Below, piece by piece: positions 1 through 8,275 of a DNA stretch of 15,294 nt. Both the position numbers and the translations under genes were made by a program. The notes under the pieces are model-generated. The model saw only the letters and a program-made list of their open reading frames with translations. It did not search any database and was not told the origin of the DNA. Positions within the stretch are counted from its first letter, which is position 1, and each line of letters begins with the position of its first letter. This DNA is from an uncultured Bacilli bacterium (GTDB lineage: Bacteria; Bacillota_I; Bacilli_A; ML615J-28; CAG-313), in NCBI GenBank assembly GCA_934098295.1, contig CAKONV010000028.1, forward strand, positions 1 to 15,294. Direction: 5' to 3'.

Positions 1-6
1 TGAATT

Positions 7-40
7 CCTAGATAATTATAACAAAACCCATTAATCTAGG
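7..40. repeat. 7-bp inverted repeat at the left edge
   Basis: CCTAGAT at 7-13 and ATCTAGG at 34-40 form a perfect 7-bp inverted repeat around a 20-base AT-rich loop. No T-run follows on either strand, so it does not look like an intrinsic terminator. It could be the end of a mobile element or chance structure. A second small dyad, ATTGAC/GTCAAT, lies at 62-78 and is followed on the plus strand by a T-run, which would make at best a weak plus-strand terminator. The window starts here, so the wider context is not visible. Confidence 0.35.
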
Positions 41-88
41 GCATGATTTTTGTGCACGATGATTGACAACCCGTCAATATAATTTTTT

Positions 89-255
89 CTATAGTTCATT
101 ATTAATTTCAGTATTGCAAAAAGCAATTTCTAAATTGCCATTTTTTACTCTAAGTTCATCAATAAAGTCTTTTTCAAGTATATCTTCTTTTAAACAACAT
201 CATACTTTATTTTAATTAAACTTCCTAAATTAGTAGTTTTAATACTTTGAATTTT
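89..255 (-). pseudogene. C-terminal remnant of a DUF4956 membrane protein
   Basis: No intact ORF exists here, but the minus strand encodes two pieces of one familiar C-terminus. The first reads HKIQSIKTTNLGSLIKIKYD, then VV and a TAA. The second, one frame over, reads EDILEKDFIDELRVKNGNLE and ends at a TAG at 89-91. KTTN(L/M)GSL followed by DELRxxNGNLEI is the typical end of DUF4956 proteins, about 220-residue membrane proteins usually encoded next to a VTC-domain gene, as here. Adding one base in the GTTT run (192-194) would join the pieces. The roughly 170 N-terminal residues and the start are missing, and the remnant begins right at the stop of the VTC gene, so an internal deletion is inferred. 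Assignment is from remembered family sequence. Confidence 0.72.
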
Positions 256-933
256 ATGATAATTTGTGTATTTGTTTATAGGCTGTGCCATATTTAGAAA
301 AAGATGTTTTAAAGATTTTCTCACTTGATAAATATTTTGTAAGATCATAAGGAATTGAAAAAGGTACTTTAAGTTCCATCAATACTAAATTATTTGATAA
401 TAATTTAATACCACTAATTGATGGTAACAAACTAACATTTCAGTTTGATACTTTATATTAGTATCAAAAGTTATTCTAATTTGTTTATCATCTTTAAAGT
501 AATATGCTACTCTTTCATATGATAAAAACATCTTAGGGGTTAATCCGCCATAAAAGTCATTAAAGTATTTAATTTCTTTATCAATTTGAGTTTCAGCACC
601 CTCTAAAAAACTATTATTTAAAACATATTTATAAGCAATTTTTTCCCTTCTTTTATAGACAATATGATAATATTTTTTCTTTAGTTCAACATACACACTA
701 CTATCTAAAGTAGGTTTATTATATGAACGAATTCTTAACTTTTCTTTATAAATAGGCTTTTCAATTGATTTTCTAATTAGTTCAAAATTATCAGTATCAT
801 AATAAACATTGCAAATTGTACTCTTATAAACCACATCCTTTTCAACCTTATCGCTTAAATAATCCATTAGGTTAATATACTGATTTATGGTAATTAGATA
901 TTTTATTTCATGTCTTTTAAAACTTTTTTCCAT
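254..933 (-). pseudogene. VTC-domain (polyphosphate polymerase-like) protein, frameshifted
   Basis: The intact family folds as a beta-tunnel that polymerises or binds polyphosphate, as in yeast Vtc4; the bacterial members are poorly characterised. The N-terminal part reads KRHEIKYLI, then YYDT, a basic strand EKLRIRSYN, VELKKKYY, YKRREKIAY and RITFDTNIKY, all expected tunnel-lining strands. The frame then hits TAG near 385, but one frame over the minus strand continues LLPSISGIKLLSNNLVLMEL, then KVPFSIPYDLTKYLS and FSKYGTAYKQIHKLS, ending at TAA (254-256). Restoring one T in the GTTTG run (429-431) would give a normal-length protein of about 225 residues. The start is ATG 933, 4 bases after an AAAAGGTGAT ribosome site; the GTG at 942 lies inside that site. 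The usual DUF4956 partner is a remnant behind it. The frameshift is either true decay or a homopolymer sequencing error. Confidence 0.8.
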
Positions 934-955
934 ACTTATCACCTTTTCTAAACAA

Positions 956-964
956 ATTATAACA
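956..964 (-). promoter_or_regulatory. Extended -10 promoter of the VTC gene
   Basis: On the minus strand TGTTATAAT gives a perfect TATAAT with the upstream TGn of an extended -10. It lies about 22 bases before the ATG at 933, and the AAAAGGTGAT site lies between. No good -35 box is seen at 17 bases, which extended -10 promoters can do without. The terminator of the preceding gene ends just upstream, so separate transcription of the VTC gene makes sense. Confidence 0.5.
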
Positions 965-989
965 TCTAAAACTTAAACATACTTTAAAT

Positions 990-1022
990 TAAAAAATAAA
1001 AAAGCCAGTATAACTGACTTTT
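990..1022 (-). terminator. Intrinsic terminator after the signal-peptide membrane protein
   Basis: Minus-strand AAGTCAGT (1013-1020) pairs with ACTGGCTT (1002-1009) over a 3-base loop, with one G-T wobble. It is followed by TTTTTATTTTTT. It starts 6 bases after the TAA at 1027-1029, a classical position for an intrinsic terminator. Confidence 0.8.
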
Positions 1023-1026
1023 GAAA

Positions 1027-1923
1027 TTAGACTAAGAACCAAAGTAATACTCCTATCACAAATGATAAAACATTAGCTAATATTGCATATGAAATAATCC
1101 ATTTCTTAGTTCCGTCTTTTCCTCTTTTACATAATAATCGATAAACAACTGCTTCAACAACCACAATTAATAATTCAATAAGAATATAGTTATAGATATA
1201 AAATACTGATTTACCATTGAAATAAGCAGTAAGATTTAAAGCAATGTTTAAACCAATTTGTGTAACGGCATTAGTTGTTGCAATTATAACAAATGATTTT
1301 TTGTCAAACTTAAACAATAATGCTAGTAATAACTCAATTCCTAAAGTAATAAGTAATCGCAACATAAATGTTAATATTTCTTTTCCATACTTATATGACT
1401 TTTCTAATACAATCTTCTTCTCTAATGTAATTGAAGTATTTTTATAATCATTCATATCATATTTAAAATAAGAATGAAAGGCATAAGTCTTAGTTTCTTC
1501 GGTAAGATAATATTCATTACTTACTTTATCATAGATAATTAAAATGAATTCAGTTGGCCACATGTAGCCACTTTTGATTAATAAATCAGTACTGTTTGAA
1601 TAAAATGATGAAATATCAAACAAATACCATCCTTCTGGTAAAGTGACATTATTATATACAATAGTTAAATCTTCAACATCTCCAAAACTTGTCTCACCAT
1701 AATGTCCGTCACTCGTATCACCTGGAATAAATGAATGATGTGGTCCCATATATTCTTTATATTTAGTTGCATATGCGACGATATAATCAGATTTAGGCAA
1801 ATTACAAATCTCTATTTGCATATCAGGTTTAGGCCCAGTGTCCGCATGTACTACCACACTTGTTGACATAAAAAGCGTAAAGATAGCCATAAATATACTT
1901 AAAGAAACAATTACTTTTTTCAT
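1027..1923 (-). CDS. Secreted/membrane protein with signal peptide and four TM segments, unknown function
   Basis: Predicted 298 residues. Residues 1-27 form a signal peptide (MKKVIVSLSIFMAIFTLFMS core, likely cut after VHA at 27), exposing DTGPKPDMQIEI. A roughly 150-residue extracytoplasmic region follows, then four hydrophobic segments at about 184-204, 210-231, 239-263 and 273-297, with a TTNAVTQIGLNIALN stretch in the second. A mature N-terminus of DTGPKP type before C-terminal membrane helices recurs, from memory, in uncharacterised clostridial membrane proteins; I know no function for it. The start is ATG 1923, preceded by AAGGAGAAAAGGT; a reading frame open up to 1980 would add 19 residues overlapping the promoter and is rejected. 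The gene has its own promoter and terminator, so it is a single transcription unit. Membrane topology is confident, function is not. Confidence 0.8.
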   Translation of the reverse strand: MKKVIVSLSIFMAIFTLFMSTSVVVHADTGPKPDMQIEICNLPKSDYIVAYATKYKEYMGPHHSFIPGDTSDGHYGETSFGDVEDLTIVYNNVTLPEGWYLFDISSFYSNSTDLLIKSGYMWPTEFILIIYDKVSNEYYLTEETKTYAFHSYFKYDMNDYKNTSITLEKKIVLEKSYKYGKEILTFMLRLLITLGIELLLALLFKFDKKSFVIIATTNAVTQIGLNIALNLTAYFNGKSVFYIYNYILIELLIVVVEAVVYRLLCKRGKDGTKKWIISYAILANVLSFVIGVLLWFLV

Positions 1924-1951
1924 ACCTTTTCTCCTTATTTCATTTACTAGT

Positions 1952-1980
1952 ATTATATCATTATATTCGTGTTTATTCAA
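1952..1980 (-). promoter_or_regulatory. Sigma-A-type promoter of the signal-peptide membrane protein
   Basis: The minus strand has TTGAAT (1975-1980), a 17-base spacer and a perfect TATAAT (1952-1957), about 29 bases before the start codon at 1923, with AAGGAG between. This is the cleanest promoter of the window. It also shows that the upstream in-frame ATG at 1980 would lie inside the -35 box. Confidence 0.8.
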
Positions 1981-2059
1981 CTATTTATTCTAAATAATAG
2001 AAAAATCAACCACAAGTAGATTAATATTATGCAATAAATATTGCTAAAGTAGTAATATC

Positions 2060-2096
2060 TAATTAAACAGAAAATAGCAAAAGATAATTCTGCTAT
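2060..2096 (-). terminator. Possible terminator at the end of the AbiH gene
   Basis: ATAGCA (minus strand, 2091-2096) pairs with TGCTAT (2074-2079) over an 11-base loop and is followed by TTTCTGTTTAATTA. The stem is short and AT-rich and it includes the TAG stop codon at 2093-2095, so it is a weak candidate. Nothing better is present in the 169-base gap before the next gene. Confidence 0.4.
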
Positions 2097-3295
2097 AAAC
2101 TATAAAAGTAATTTTCAAAGGTTCGTATTTCATACGTAAGAACTCTGTTTTGTGTAGTTAGTGAATCAAGTAACCTATTTACATCTTTTAGTCCCTTATA
2201 ATTTGCATATGCCTCAAATAGTTTTTGAATATTTAATCTGTTTTTCCTTTTTATTTCAGTTTCTTTTTCTCTATCATATACACTAAATCCAAAAATTATT
2301 TTTTTATTTGATAAAAAATTTGTCATTTCTAATTTATCTAATAATGGAAAAAAATAACTATAATCATTTGAACTTAAAGAGTGACCATAAACAATTACAT
2401 TGTCAAAAGCAATATCTTTTTGACATTCAAAATCAATCATTTCTAATTCCATTCTTCTATTTGTTTTAGTAAAAATAAAACGCGGATCAGATGCACTACA
2501 TAAGTTTGAATCAATACCAAAAATAGGATTTTCTAAATTCCCATTTATATTATGCAATAGTTTATTCAAATTATCATCACCAATATCATCATAATTAAAG
2601 CTATCTATTGAAATCAAGTTATCTACATTACATAGTTCTTGTAATGTCACTTTACTGCGCTTTTCAAAGCTTGAATTAGGCATTCCAGACAAAAAAACAC
2701 CAAATGGATATCTTTTTTTATTAATAAACTCGCCAAATTCTTTTTCAAATTGATTTAGTTCATCCAAAATATAATAGTAAAATTCATCAATATTTTTAAA
2801 TCCTTCCATATTCCTTTTTTCTAGTATTACTTTAGCCATAACATAAACTTCAAAGCAATCGAAGTTTGCTTGCATTTCTTTATTTATAACTTTATAAACT
2901 TGTTCCCATCTAAATGAGATATAATCGTTTTCTTTAACATTACAGCTTTTTAGCGAATTATACATAACGGTTTCTATATCACACCATAACCACGCTTCTT
3001 TATTATTTTGATTAGTTGTTTTGGTTTCAATATAAAAAAATAAATCCCATATATTTAGTTCATCAATGTTTTTAAATTCTACCAAAACATCTTCTTTACT
3101 TTGCTCAGTAGTAGAAACATTTTGATCAATTTTTTCCTTAAAGTCATCTAACCATTTATTAAAGTAATTATTTTTGCCAACATCACGCATAAAAAAGTCA
3201 GCATATGATGACTTTAGTCCGCAATGTAAATCATATCCATTTCCGATTACCAACTTAACATTCTTTAAATCTTTAATCATTTCTTCTTTGGTCAC
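2093..3295 (-). CDS. AbiH-family abortive-infection protein
   Basis: Predicted 400 residues, the usual AbiH length. Family marks in order: a nucleotide-binding-like N-terminus VKLVIGNGYDLHCGL (about 13-27) with SYADFF, a W...WCDIE stretch (103-108), FNYDD (233-237), LHNINGNLENPIFGID (247-262) in place of the usual hiHG...fGID, and VIVYGHSLSSNDYSYFFPLL (300-319). AbiH proteins stop phage growth by killing or arresting the infected cell; the mechanism is not established here. The G-N-G, FNYD and H/N-G motifs resemble SIR2-type NAD-binding proteins, which is an inference. The start is GTG 3295, 6 bases after GAGGTG. The stop is TAG. The gene lies 45 bases behind the small KAP-linked gene and may share its transcript. 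The canonical His of the HG motif appears to be Asn (HNING), worth noting. Confidence 0.88.
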   Translation of the reverse strand: MTKEEMIKDLKNVKLVIGNGYDLHCGLKSSYADFFMRDVGKNNYFNKWLDDFKEKIDQNVSTTEQSKEDVLVEFKNIDELNIWDLFFYIETKTTNQNNKEAWLWCDIETVMYNSLKSCNVKENDYISFRWEQVYKVINKEMQANFDCFEVYVMAKVILEKRNMEGFKNIDEFYYYILDELNQFEKEFGEFINKKRYPFGVFLSGMPNSSFEKRSKVTLQELCNVDNLISIDSFNYDDIGDDNLNKLLHNINGNLENPIFGIDSNLCSASDPRFIFTKTNRRMELEMIDFECQKDIAFDNVIVYGHSLSSNDYSYFFPLLDKLEMTNFLSNKKIIFGFSVYDREKETEIKRKNRLNIQKLFEAYANYKGLKDVNRLLDSLTTQNRVLTYEIRTFENYFYSL

Positions 3296-3340
3296 TTACA
3301 TCACCTCATCTATTTTATTGTATTTACTAATTATTTAAAA

Positions 3341-3643
3341 TTATGTTACCTTTTTGAAAGCAGTATTTAGTTGTGATACTAATTCATATAAGTTATTTGT
3401 ATTATTCATAATATGATTAACAGAACGTTTTAACAAATTTGAAGTCTTTTTATACTTATATTTCTTGTTTTTTTTGTATAAATTTTCAAACAAACTACTT
3501 ATACAGCGGCATGTAAAACTTATAATTTGATTGAATAATAGAAAGATATTATTTATATCTGACCAAGCACCAGAATTTGCAAAATCAATTCTTATCTTAG
3601 AGAAATTTAACACATATCGTCTATTATTCAATTTACGCAACAT
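3341..3643 (-). CDS. Small basic protein coupled to the KAP NTPase, unknown
   Basis: Predicted 100 residues. Its ATG lies within the last codons of the NTPase gene and the two overlap by 11 bases (ATGTTGCGTAA), typical of translational coupling. No family is recognised. The protein is rich in Lys and Asn; the middle IFLLFNQIISFTCRCISSLF (about 33-52) is hydrophobic enough to be a membrane-associated helix and carries two Cys. A Lys-rich tract follows (58-65). It could be an accessory or regulatory subunit of the NTPase, or a chance ORF in AT-rich DNA; the precise overlap favours a real gene. Confidence 0.5.
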   Translation of the reverse strand: MLRKLNNRRYVLNFSKIRIDFANSGAWSDINNIFLLFNQIISFTCRCISSLFENLYKKNKKYKYKKTSNLLKRSVNHIMNNTNNLYELVSQLNTAFKKVT

Positions 3644-6600
3644 CTTTATTTTGCAACATTATTTTTACGAAGTGATTATACTTTGTGCTAGTACTTTCTG
3701 AAGTAGCTCCGTCCGTACTTTTAAATTTTTCAATGTAATAATCCCTTTCGCTACAACTATTAAATTTGTTTAATAGTACTTCATCAGTGCATTCAAACAA
3801 ATAACGAATAGGTACTTTATCAAATTTTTTGTCACAATCATATGCATAATTTAAAGAATTAATTTTAAGATTGTCTGTATTATTTTTTAAATCAATTTGA
3901 AATTCTTCATATATTGTTGCAATTTTTTTAACATCAACTACGTTTTCACGTATATATTGATTCATCTGTTCATTTGTAAAATACGTTTTATAAAGGCCCT
4001 CTTCAAATATTGAATCGAAATTATCTGAAATATATTTATAATACCTTGAATTAATTAACTCATTAGAGTGGTTTTTTTCTTTTATATAGTCTAACCATAA
4101 TTTACTATATGGTAATTTTGAACAGTCAATTAAAATATTAATAGACTCAATGGGAATTGTGATATCATTAATATCGTTGAATTTCAATTTATTTATTAAT
4201 GGCTTACTTTCATAACTAACATAAAAATTTGAGTAATTTGAATAATTTGATAATTTCTTTAATATAGATTGATTTTCATAAAAATCATAATTACAACTAG
4301 TTATATTTCTAAATAATCTATTTATTTTATAATTATATTTTTTTATTCCAACTTTATTCTCTTCTAAAAAATCAAGAATTTTTTCAAGTTTGCCTTCAAT
4401 ACAATTTAAATTTTCACTTGCGTTGTCATCTAAAAAATAACATAAATTTTCATATGAACTCATATCATCATTAAATAATTCTGTTTGAACTAAGGCTTTA
4501 TTTAAATTTAAATTTTTTCTCGAAAAATTTAAACTTTTTCCTAGTCGTTCTAAAAAATATTTATCAAAATCATAATTTAAATACTCATAAAAATCTTCAT
4601 AATTGTTAACTACCTTTGTTTTAACATTAATATTATCATTTATTGACTTAGAATATGTATCTTTTAAATTAATATATTCATTGTTATTAAGCATTATTTT
4701 TATAAATTTTGAAAGATAAATAACATCATCATCTTCCATCGTAAACAATTCAAATATTTCTTTTTTTTCTTTATAATAATTAAGTATGGTTAAATCAGGA
4801 TCATTATTTTTTTCCATATATTTATCAATTGTTTTAAATAGCAATTTTTTTAAATTTATATTATCTTTATCAACTTTATATAAGAACGATTTTATATAAC
4901 ACTCTTTTTTCGTTGTAAAAAAAGATTCTTCAAATATTAAATGAATAATATTATAATTGTGAATGGAATTATAAGTAAAACAAGTTTCTGGTAATGAGCG
5001 AACAACATCGTATAAATCACAAAAATTATAATCCAAATTAGTTTTATTGCTATTTTTAATTATGTAATTTCTTTGTTCTAAATCATTGAAATACTCTTTT
5101 TCTCTTCCTTTATATACCTTACTATTAAATGCAATTGGAATTAAATATTCAAAATAATCAAAATCTAATACACCAATTGTAATTAGTTCCAAAATAAAAT
5201 CTTTTAATTTTCTTTTTTCATTTTCATCTTTTACCATTGTATATTTACGTGGATAAATTCCATTTGCTTCTTCCTTTTGCCAATACACAAATTTATCAAT
5301 TGTTGTAACAAAATCTTTATATGATAATCTTTTACTATTTAAAGTTGTTTTGCTTATAAGATTAACTGTGCTCAAATACATTTTTGCTTGTTCAGTGAAT
5401 AATGAAGTATTTTTTAATTCATCATCATATCTTATATTAACTAAATCTTTAAGAATTTCATCAAAAAAATTATTATATTCAAATAATTCAACATATTGCC
5501 TTGGGTAAAAATTTTTAAACATTACCATAGCGAATATCTTATTTTTTTCCTTACAATAATATTCATTATTAAACTCTAGAAATTGTTTTTTGATTAATAT
5601 ATACTCATTTTGAACATTATTCAAAATTCTTAAGTTGTTAGAAAAGCTTGAACATACTAATAGTAATTTTTGTTCTATTTCTTCAACAATTTCAGTACAA
5701 AAATAACTCATAGCATCACTTTTAACACCAATTGGAATTACCGGTATTATTAAATCAAAAAATTTTGTCCTTTCTTCAGTACTATCAAAAATTGAGGTAT
5801 CTAATGCGTATATAAAAATAACTCTATTCAATAATTTTTCATTTAGCAAAAAATTTAATTCACGGAAATTTTGAAAAATAGTTATGTCATTAAATCTATC
5901 TAAATCTTCAATAAAAATTATTGTAGTTTTATTAAATTTATTAAGTAATTTCAGCAATTTTAATTTATTCGCATCAATTTCATTTTCATTTTTTTCTAGT
6001 TCTAATGAAGAATCGCCAATTCCAATTTTTCCTTTTTTGAGATTAACAATAAATATTGTAACTATATAAAAAATTGAAGTAAAACAAATTGAGCACAATA
6101 AATTAGTGAAACTGTCAAATACAATAAATGTTTTGAATATATTTAACAATATAAATATTGAAAATAATAAACTTGTAATTAATCCACTCAAAAAATAATT
6201 AGGCATTTTAATATCATGTATTAATATTTCTTGATATATTTGATCCATAAGCTTATCTTGTTCAATTTTTGCATTATTAAATTTTGCAAAAGATACTTTT
6301 AAATATGCATATTCATCTCTAATTTCATTTATAAAAGTTTCGATTATCGAACTTTTTCCAGAGCCATATTTTCCATCCAAAGCAATATTGTTATTTCTGC
6401 TATTTTCACAACCTTGAATTAATGCCCCTACACTATTTTTATAGTATTCATAATTGGGTTTAGGAGCTAAACTATTTAAATTGACTTTTACATCATAATC
6501 AATCTTTTTAGTTTTATAAATATGTTTATAATTTTTAACATTTAATATTATAAGAATTAAACTTAATGTAGAAATCAATAAATACATCCAAAAATAGTTA

Positions 6601-6905
6601 TCAGAAAAATTGATATATACATAAAAATTGATAGAAATTAATGATATGCAATTTAAAAATAAACATAAAAAATTTTCATTACCATATTTTATTAAATTGT
6701 TATTAATAATCATTTCTTTCATCGAATTGTTTACAAAATTTCTAATAAAAATATATAAAACAGATATTAAAAATAATGCATTTTTTATTTTTAAATTGTT
6801 TATATTAACAAATGAGATTAAAATAATCTCTATACTTATTAATATATCGATAATTAAAAATGTTCGTTTTGCTAGATAGTTAAAAAGTTTTATGATTTTT
6901 TTCAT
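3633..6905 (-). CDS. Membrane-anchored YobI-like KAP P-loop NTPase
   Basis: Predicted 1090 residues. Hydrophobic segments lie at about 15-34, 43-60, 80-100 and 106-123. The NTPase begins with the Walker A motif GKYGSGKSS (178-186), has two more hydrophobic segments inserted at about 238-262 and 266-288, then Walker B IIFIEDLDRF (329-338), FIYALDTSIF (364-373) and KFFDLIIPVIPIG (381-393). Membrane segments inserted between Walker A and B are the hallmark of KAP NTPases; KFFD-IIPVIP is how I recall the YobI-like subgroup. The remaining 690 residues are Asn/Lys-rich, probably helical, without a recognised domain. KAP NTPases sit at the inner membrane face and some, such as PifA, exclude phages, so defence is likely. 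The start is ATG 6905, 6 bases behind AAGGGGG. It follows the HEPN gene by 72 bases and overlaps the small gene behind it. The gene is visibly more AT-rich than its neighbours. Confidence 0.88.
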   Translation of the reverse strand: MKKIIKLFNYLAKRTFLIIDILISIEIILISFVNINNLKIKNALFLISVLYIFIRNFVNNSMKEMIINNNLIKYGNENFLCLFLNCISLISINFYVYINFSDNYFWMYLLISTLSLILIILNVKNYKHIYKTKKIDYDVKVNLNSLAPKPNYEYYKNSVGALIQGCENSRNNNIALDGKYGSGKSSIIETFINEIRDEYAYLKVSFAKFNNAKIEQDKLMDQIYQEILIHDIKMPNYFLSGLITSLLFSIFILLNIFKTFIVFDSFTNLLCSICFTSIFYIVTIFIVNLKKGKIGIGDSSLELEKNENEIDANKLKLLKLLNKFNKTTIIFIEDLDRFNDITIFQNFRELNFLLNEKLLNRVIFIYALDTSIFDSTEERTKFFDLIIPVIPIGVKSDAMSYFCTEIVEEIEQKLLLVCSSFSNNLRILNNVQNEYILIKKQFLEFNNEYYCKEKNKIFAMVMFKNFYPRQYVELFEYNNFFDEILKDLVNIRYDDELKNTSLFTEQAKMYLSTVNLISKTTLNSKRLSYKDFVTTIDKFVYWQKEEANGIYPRKYTMVKDENEKRKLKDFILELITIGVLDFDYFEYLIPIAFNSKVYKGREKEYFNDLEQRNYIIKNSNKTNLDYNFCDLYDVVRSLPETCFTYNSIHNYNIIHLIFEESFFTTKKECYIKSFLYKVDKDNINLKKLLFKTIDKYMEKNNDPDLTILNYYKEKKEIFELFTMEDDDVIYLSKFIKIMLNNNEYINLKDTYSKSINDNINVKTKVVNNYEDFYEYLNYDFDKYFLERLGKSLNFSRKNLNLNKALVQTELFNDDMSSYENLCYFLDDNASENLNCIEGKLEKILDFLEENKVGIKKYNYKINRLFRNITSCNYDFYENQSILKKLSNYSNYSNFYVSYESKPLINKLKFNDINDITIPIESINILIDCSKLPYSKLWLDYIKEKNHSNELINSRYYKYISDNFDSIFEEGLYKTYFTNEQMNQYIRENVVDVKKIATIYEEFQIDLKNNTDNLKINSLNYAYDCDKKFDKVPIRYLFECTDEVLLNKFNSCSERDYYIEKFKSTDGATSESTSTKYNHFVKIMLQNKDVA

Positions 6906-6977
6906 ATGTTGCCCCCTTAATGTTTTTTTAATTATATCTATAACTATAGCAGTTAATATTATATTTTCTATACAATT

Positions 6978-7547
6978 TTAATCGTTTGATAGTTCTATAT
7001 GCCATAAAGTTTCTACCAGGTTTTTAGAACATTTGTTTATATCTTCAATAAAACCATTTCTATAGGAAATTGGTAATATTCTGATAAATATTTTCAATGT
7101 TTCTTCTAATTCTTTTCCCTCATATTTATCACATAATATTATTTTATTATGAACTACTTGATTTCTATATGCATTTATTGTTCTCTTTTCTTTTTTTAAC
7201 AATTCCAAATCAATGCCATCGTAATTTGCCTTATCTTTTAATGATAGGTACTTGTCTAATGTCACACTAAAATCTAGTTTTAATAATTTATCTTGTTCTA
7301 TATCAGAATATTGTATAATAAATGATTTATATAGTTCTTCCAGAAATACTATATATTTAAATGAATTAATAAGTATTCTTTTATCATATTTAATATAATT
7401 AGTTACATTATTCCATGTACACTTTATATTTTTTCCTTTTAAGAATTCTATTATAGAAAAATATCTATATTCGCCTTTAAGTTTTGTCCAATGAAGGATG
7501 TCTTCCTTGTTTTCATAGTAATCAATAATTTCATTCTCTAATTTCAT
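6978..7547 (-). CDS. HEPN-type protein (RNxxxH motif), partner of the nucleotidyltransferase
   Basis: Predicted 189 residues, mostly helical. Residues 128-133 read RNQVVH, matching the Rx4H (RNxxxH) catalytic motif of HEPN ribonucleases, with helices around 60-80 (FKYIVFLEELYKSFI) suited to dimerisation. The gene overlaps the upstream nucleotidyltransferase by 17 bases, the standard layout of MNT-HEPN toxin-antitoxin pairs in which the transferase modifies and silences the HEPN RNase. The acceptor Tyr of HepT-type proteins (Rx4HxY) is absent: the residues after the His are N-K-I. So either another residue is modified or the pair works differently. It could alternatively be an Abi-like HEPN without a bound partner. 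Recognition rests on the motif and gene order; fold not tested. A GAGGA lies 11 bases before ATG 7547. Confidence 0.68.
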   Translation of the reverse strand: MKLENEIIDYYENKEDILHWTKLKGEYRYFSIIEFLKGKNIKCTWNNVTNYIKYDKRILINSFKYIVFLEELYKSFIIQYSDIEQDKLLKLDFSVTLDKYLSLKDKANYDGIDLELLKKEKRTINAYRNQVVHNKIILCDKYEGKELEETLKIFIRILPISYRNGFIEDINKCSKNLVETLWHIELSND

Positions 7548-8169
7548 AATTATTTATTTCCTCTATTAATATTTCAGATGATGACCTTTTAGTTTTATCA
7601 TTATCATGTTTTTTCTTTTCTTCCTTTTTCCTAGGCAATACATAATTTTCGATTAAATCCATCTTTTGCATAGGACAAAGTTCATTAAATTTTCTATAAG
7701 CCTCATTGAATTTAGGCAATTGATTCCAAGTAAATTCGTTAATACTGGAATTTTTTTTATTATTTCTTCTTATTATTTCATTGTTGCTTGGATATAATTT
7801 TATAATTACAAAATCAATAGAATATTTATTTTTCTTATCAATTAATGTAATCGCAGTAGTTGAATTCTCTATTTTATAATTTTTATCATCTTCAAATATC
7901 TTGTTAAATTCTCTTAAGAAAGAACTTTTGATGTCTGTTGGATTATTCAAACGATTGTCTTTATATTCTTTAGAATTTTTAGTTAGTAATATTTGATAAT
8001 CTACATCCCAAAAACCATCACTATCCCTCAGCACAGTATTCCATGCAACAGATCCAACTAATCTAACTGTAAAAGTATATTTGTCTTTTAAGTTTTTATG
8101 GAGAATTTTGAATATTTCGGCTGCAAACTTACGAACTTTACTGCTTTGTTTTTTCGTTACTCTTTTCAC
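7531..8169 (-). CDS. Nucleotidyltransferase of the polymerase-beta superfamily (GS...DVD)
   Basis: Predicted 212 residues from GTG 8169, 8 bases behind AGGAAGG; a frame open to 8211 would add 14 residues upstream of that site and is less likely. The active-site signature is VGS (38-40), DVDYQI (55-60) and a third acidic residue in SIDFVII (Asp 119). This is the GS-Xn-DxD...D pattern of Mg-dependent nucleotidyltransferases. The gap between GS and DVD is 14 residues, with DSDGFW inserted, longer than the 10 of classical MntA antitoxins and closer to, but still longer than, CD-NTase spacing. The C-terminus is strongly charged (KKEEKKKH). It overlaps the HEPN gene by 17 bases, so a MNT/HEPN-like module is the best reading; a CD-NTase-like enzyme is the alternative. 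It is the first gene behind the dyad promoter. Confidence 0.74.
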   Translation of the reverse strand: MKRVTKKQSSKVRKFAAEIFKILHKNLKDKYTFTVRLVGSVAWNTVLRDSDGFWDVDYQILLTKNSKEYKDNRLNNPTDIKSSFLREFNKIFEDDKNYKIENSTTAITLIDKKNKYSIDFVIIKLYPSNNEIIRRNNKKNSSINEFTWNQLPKFNEAYRKFNELCPMQKMDLIENYVLPRKKEEKKKHDNDKTKRSSSEILIEEINNYEIRE

Positions 8170-8275
8170 TGTAGTTACCTTCCTTATTAGTAAAATTTTT
8201 GTTTTTAGCAATTTTTATATTAAAAACAGGCTTTATAGGATGCCATCACCCTAACAATTTACTTATAGGTATTGC

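Noticed and set aside
1244..1447. Plus-strand open frame of 67 codons
   Set aside because: Antisense to the membrane helices of the signal-peptide protein; no ribosome site or promoter.
1924..1980. N-terminal extension MNKHEYNDIILVNEIRRKG of the signal-peptide protein
   Set aside because: It would start within the -35 box and would place 19 polar residues before a typical signal peptide; the AAGGAG site serves ATG 1923.
5884..6879. Two plus-strand open frames of 61 and 83 codons
   Set aside because: They lie fully inside the KAP NTPase gene on the opposite strand, have low-complexity Ile/Phe/Asn composition and no ribosome sites.
8170..8211. Longer start of the nucleotidyltransferase
   Set aside because: The AGGAAGG site lies inside that extension and fits GTG 8169.
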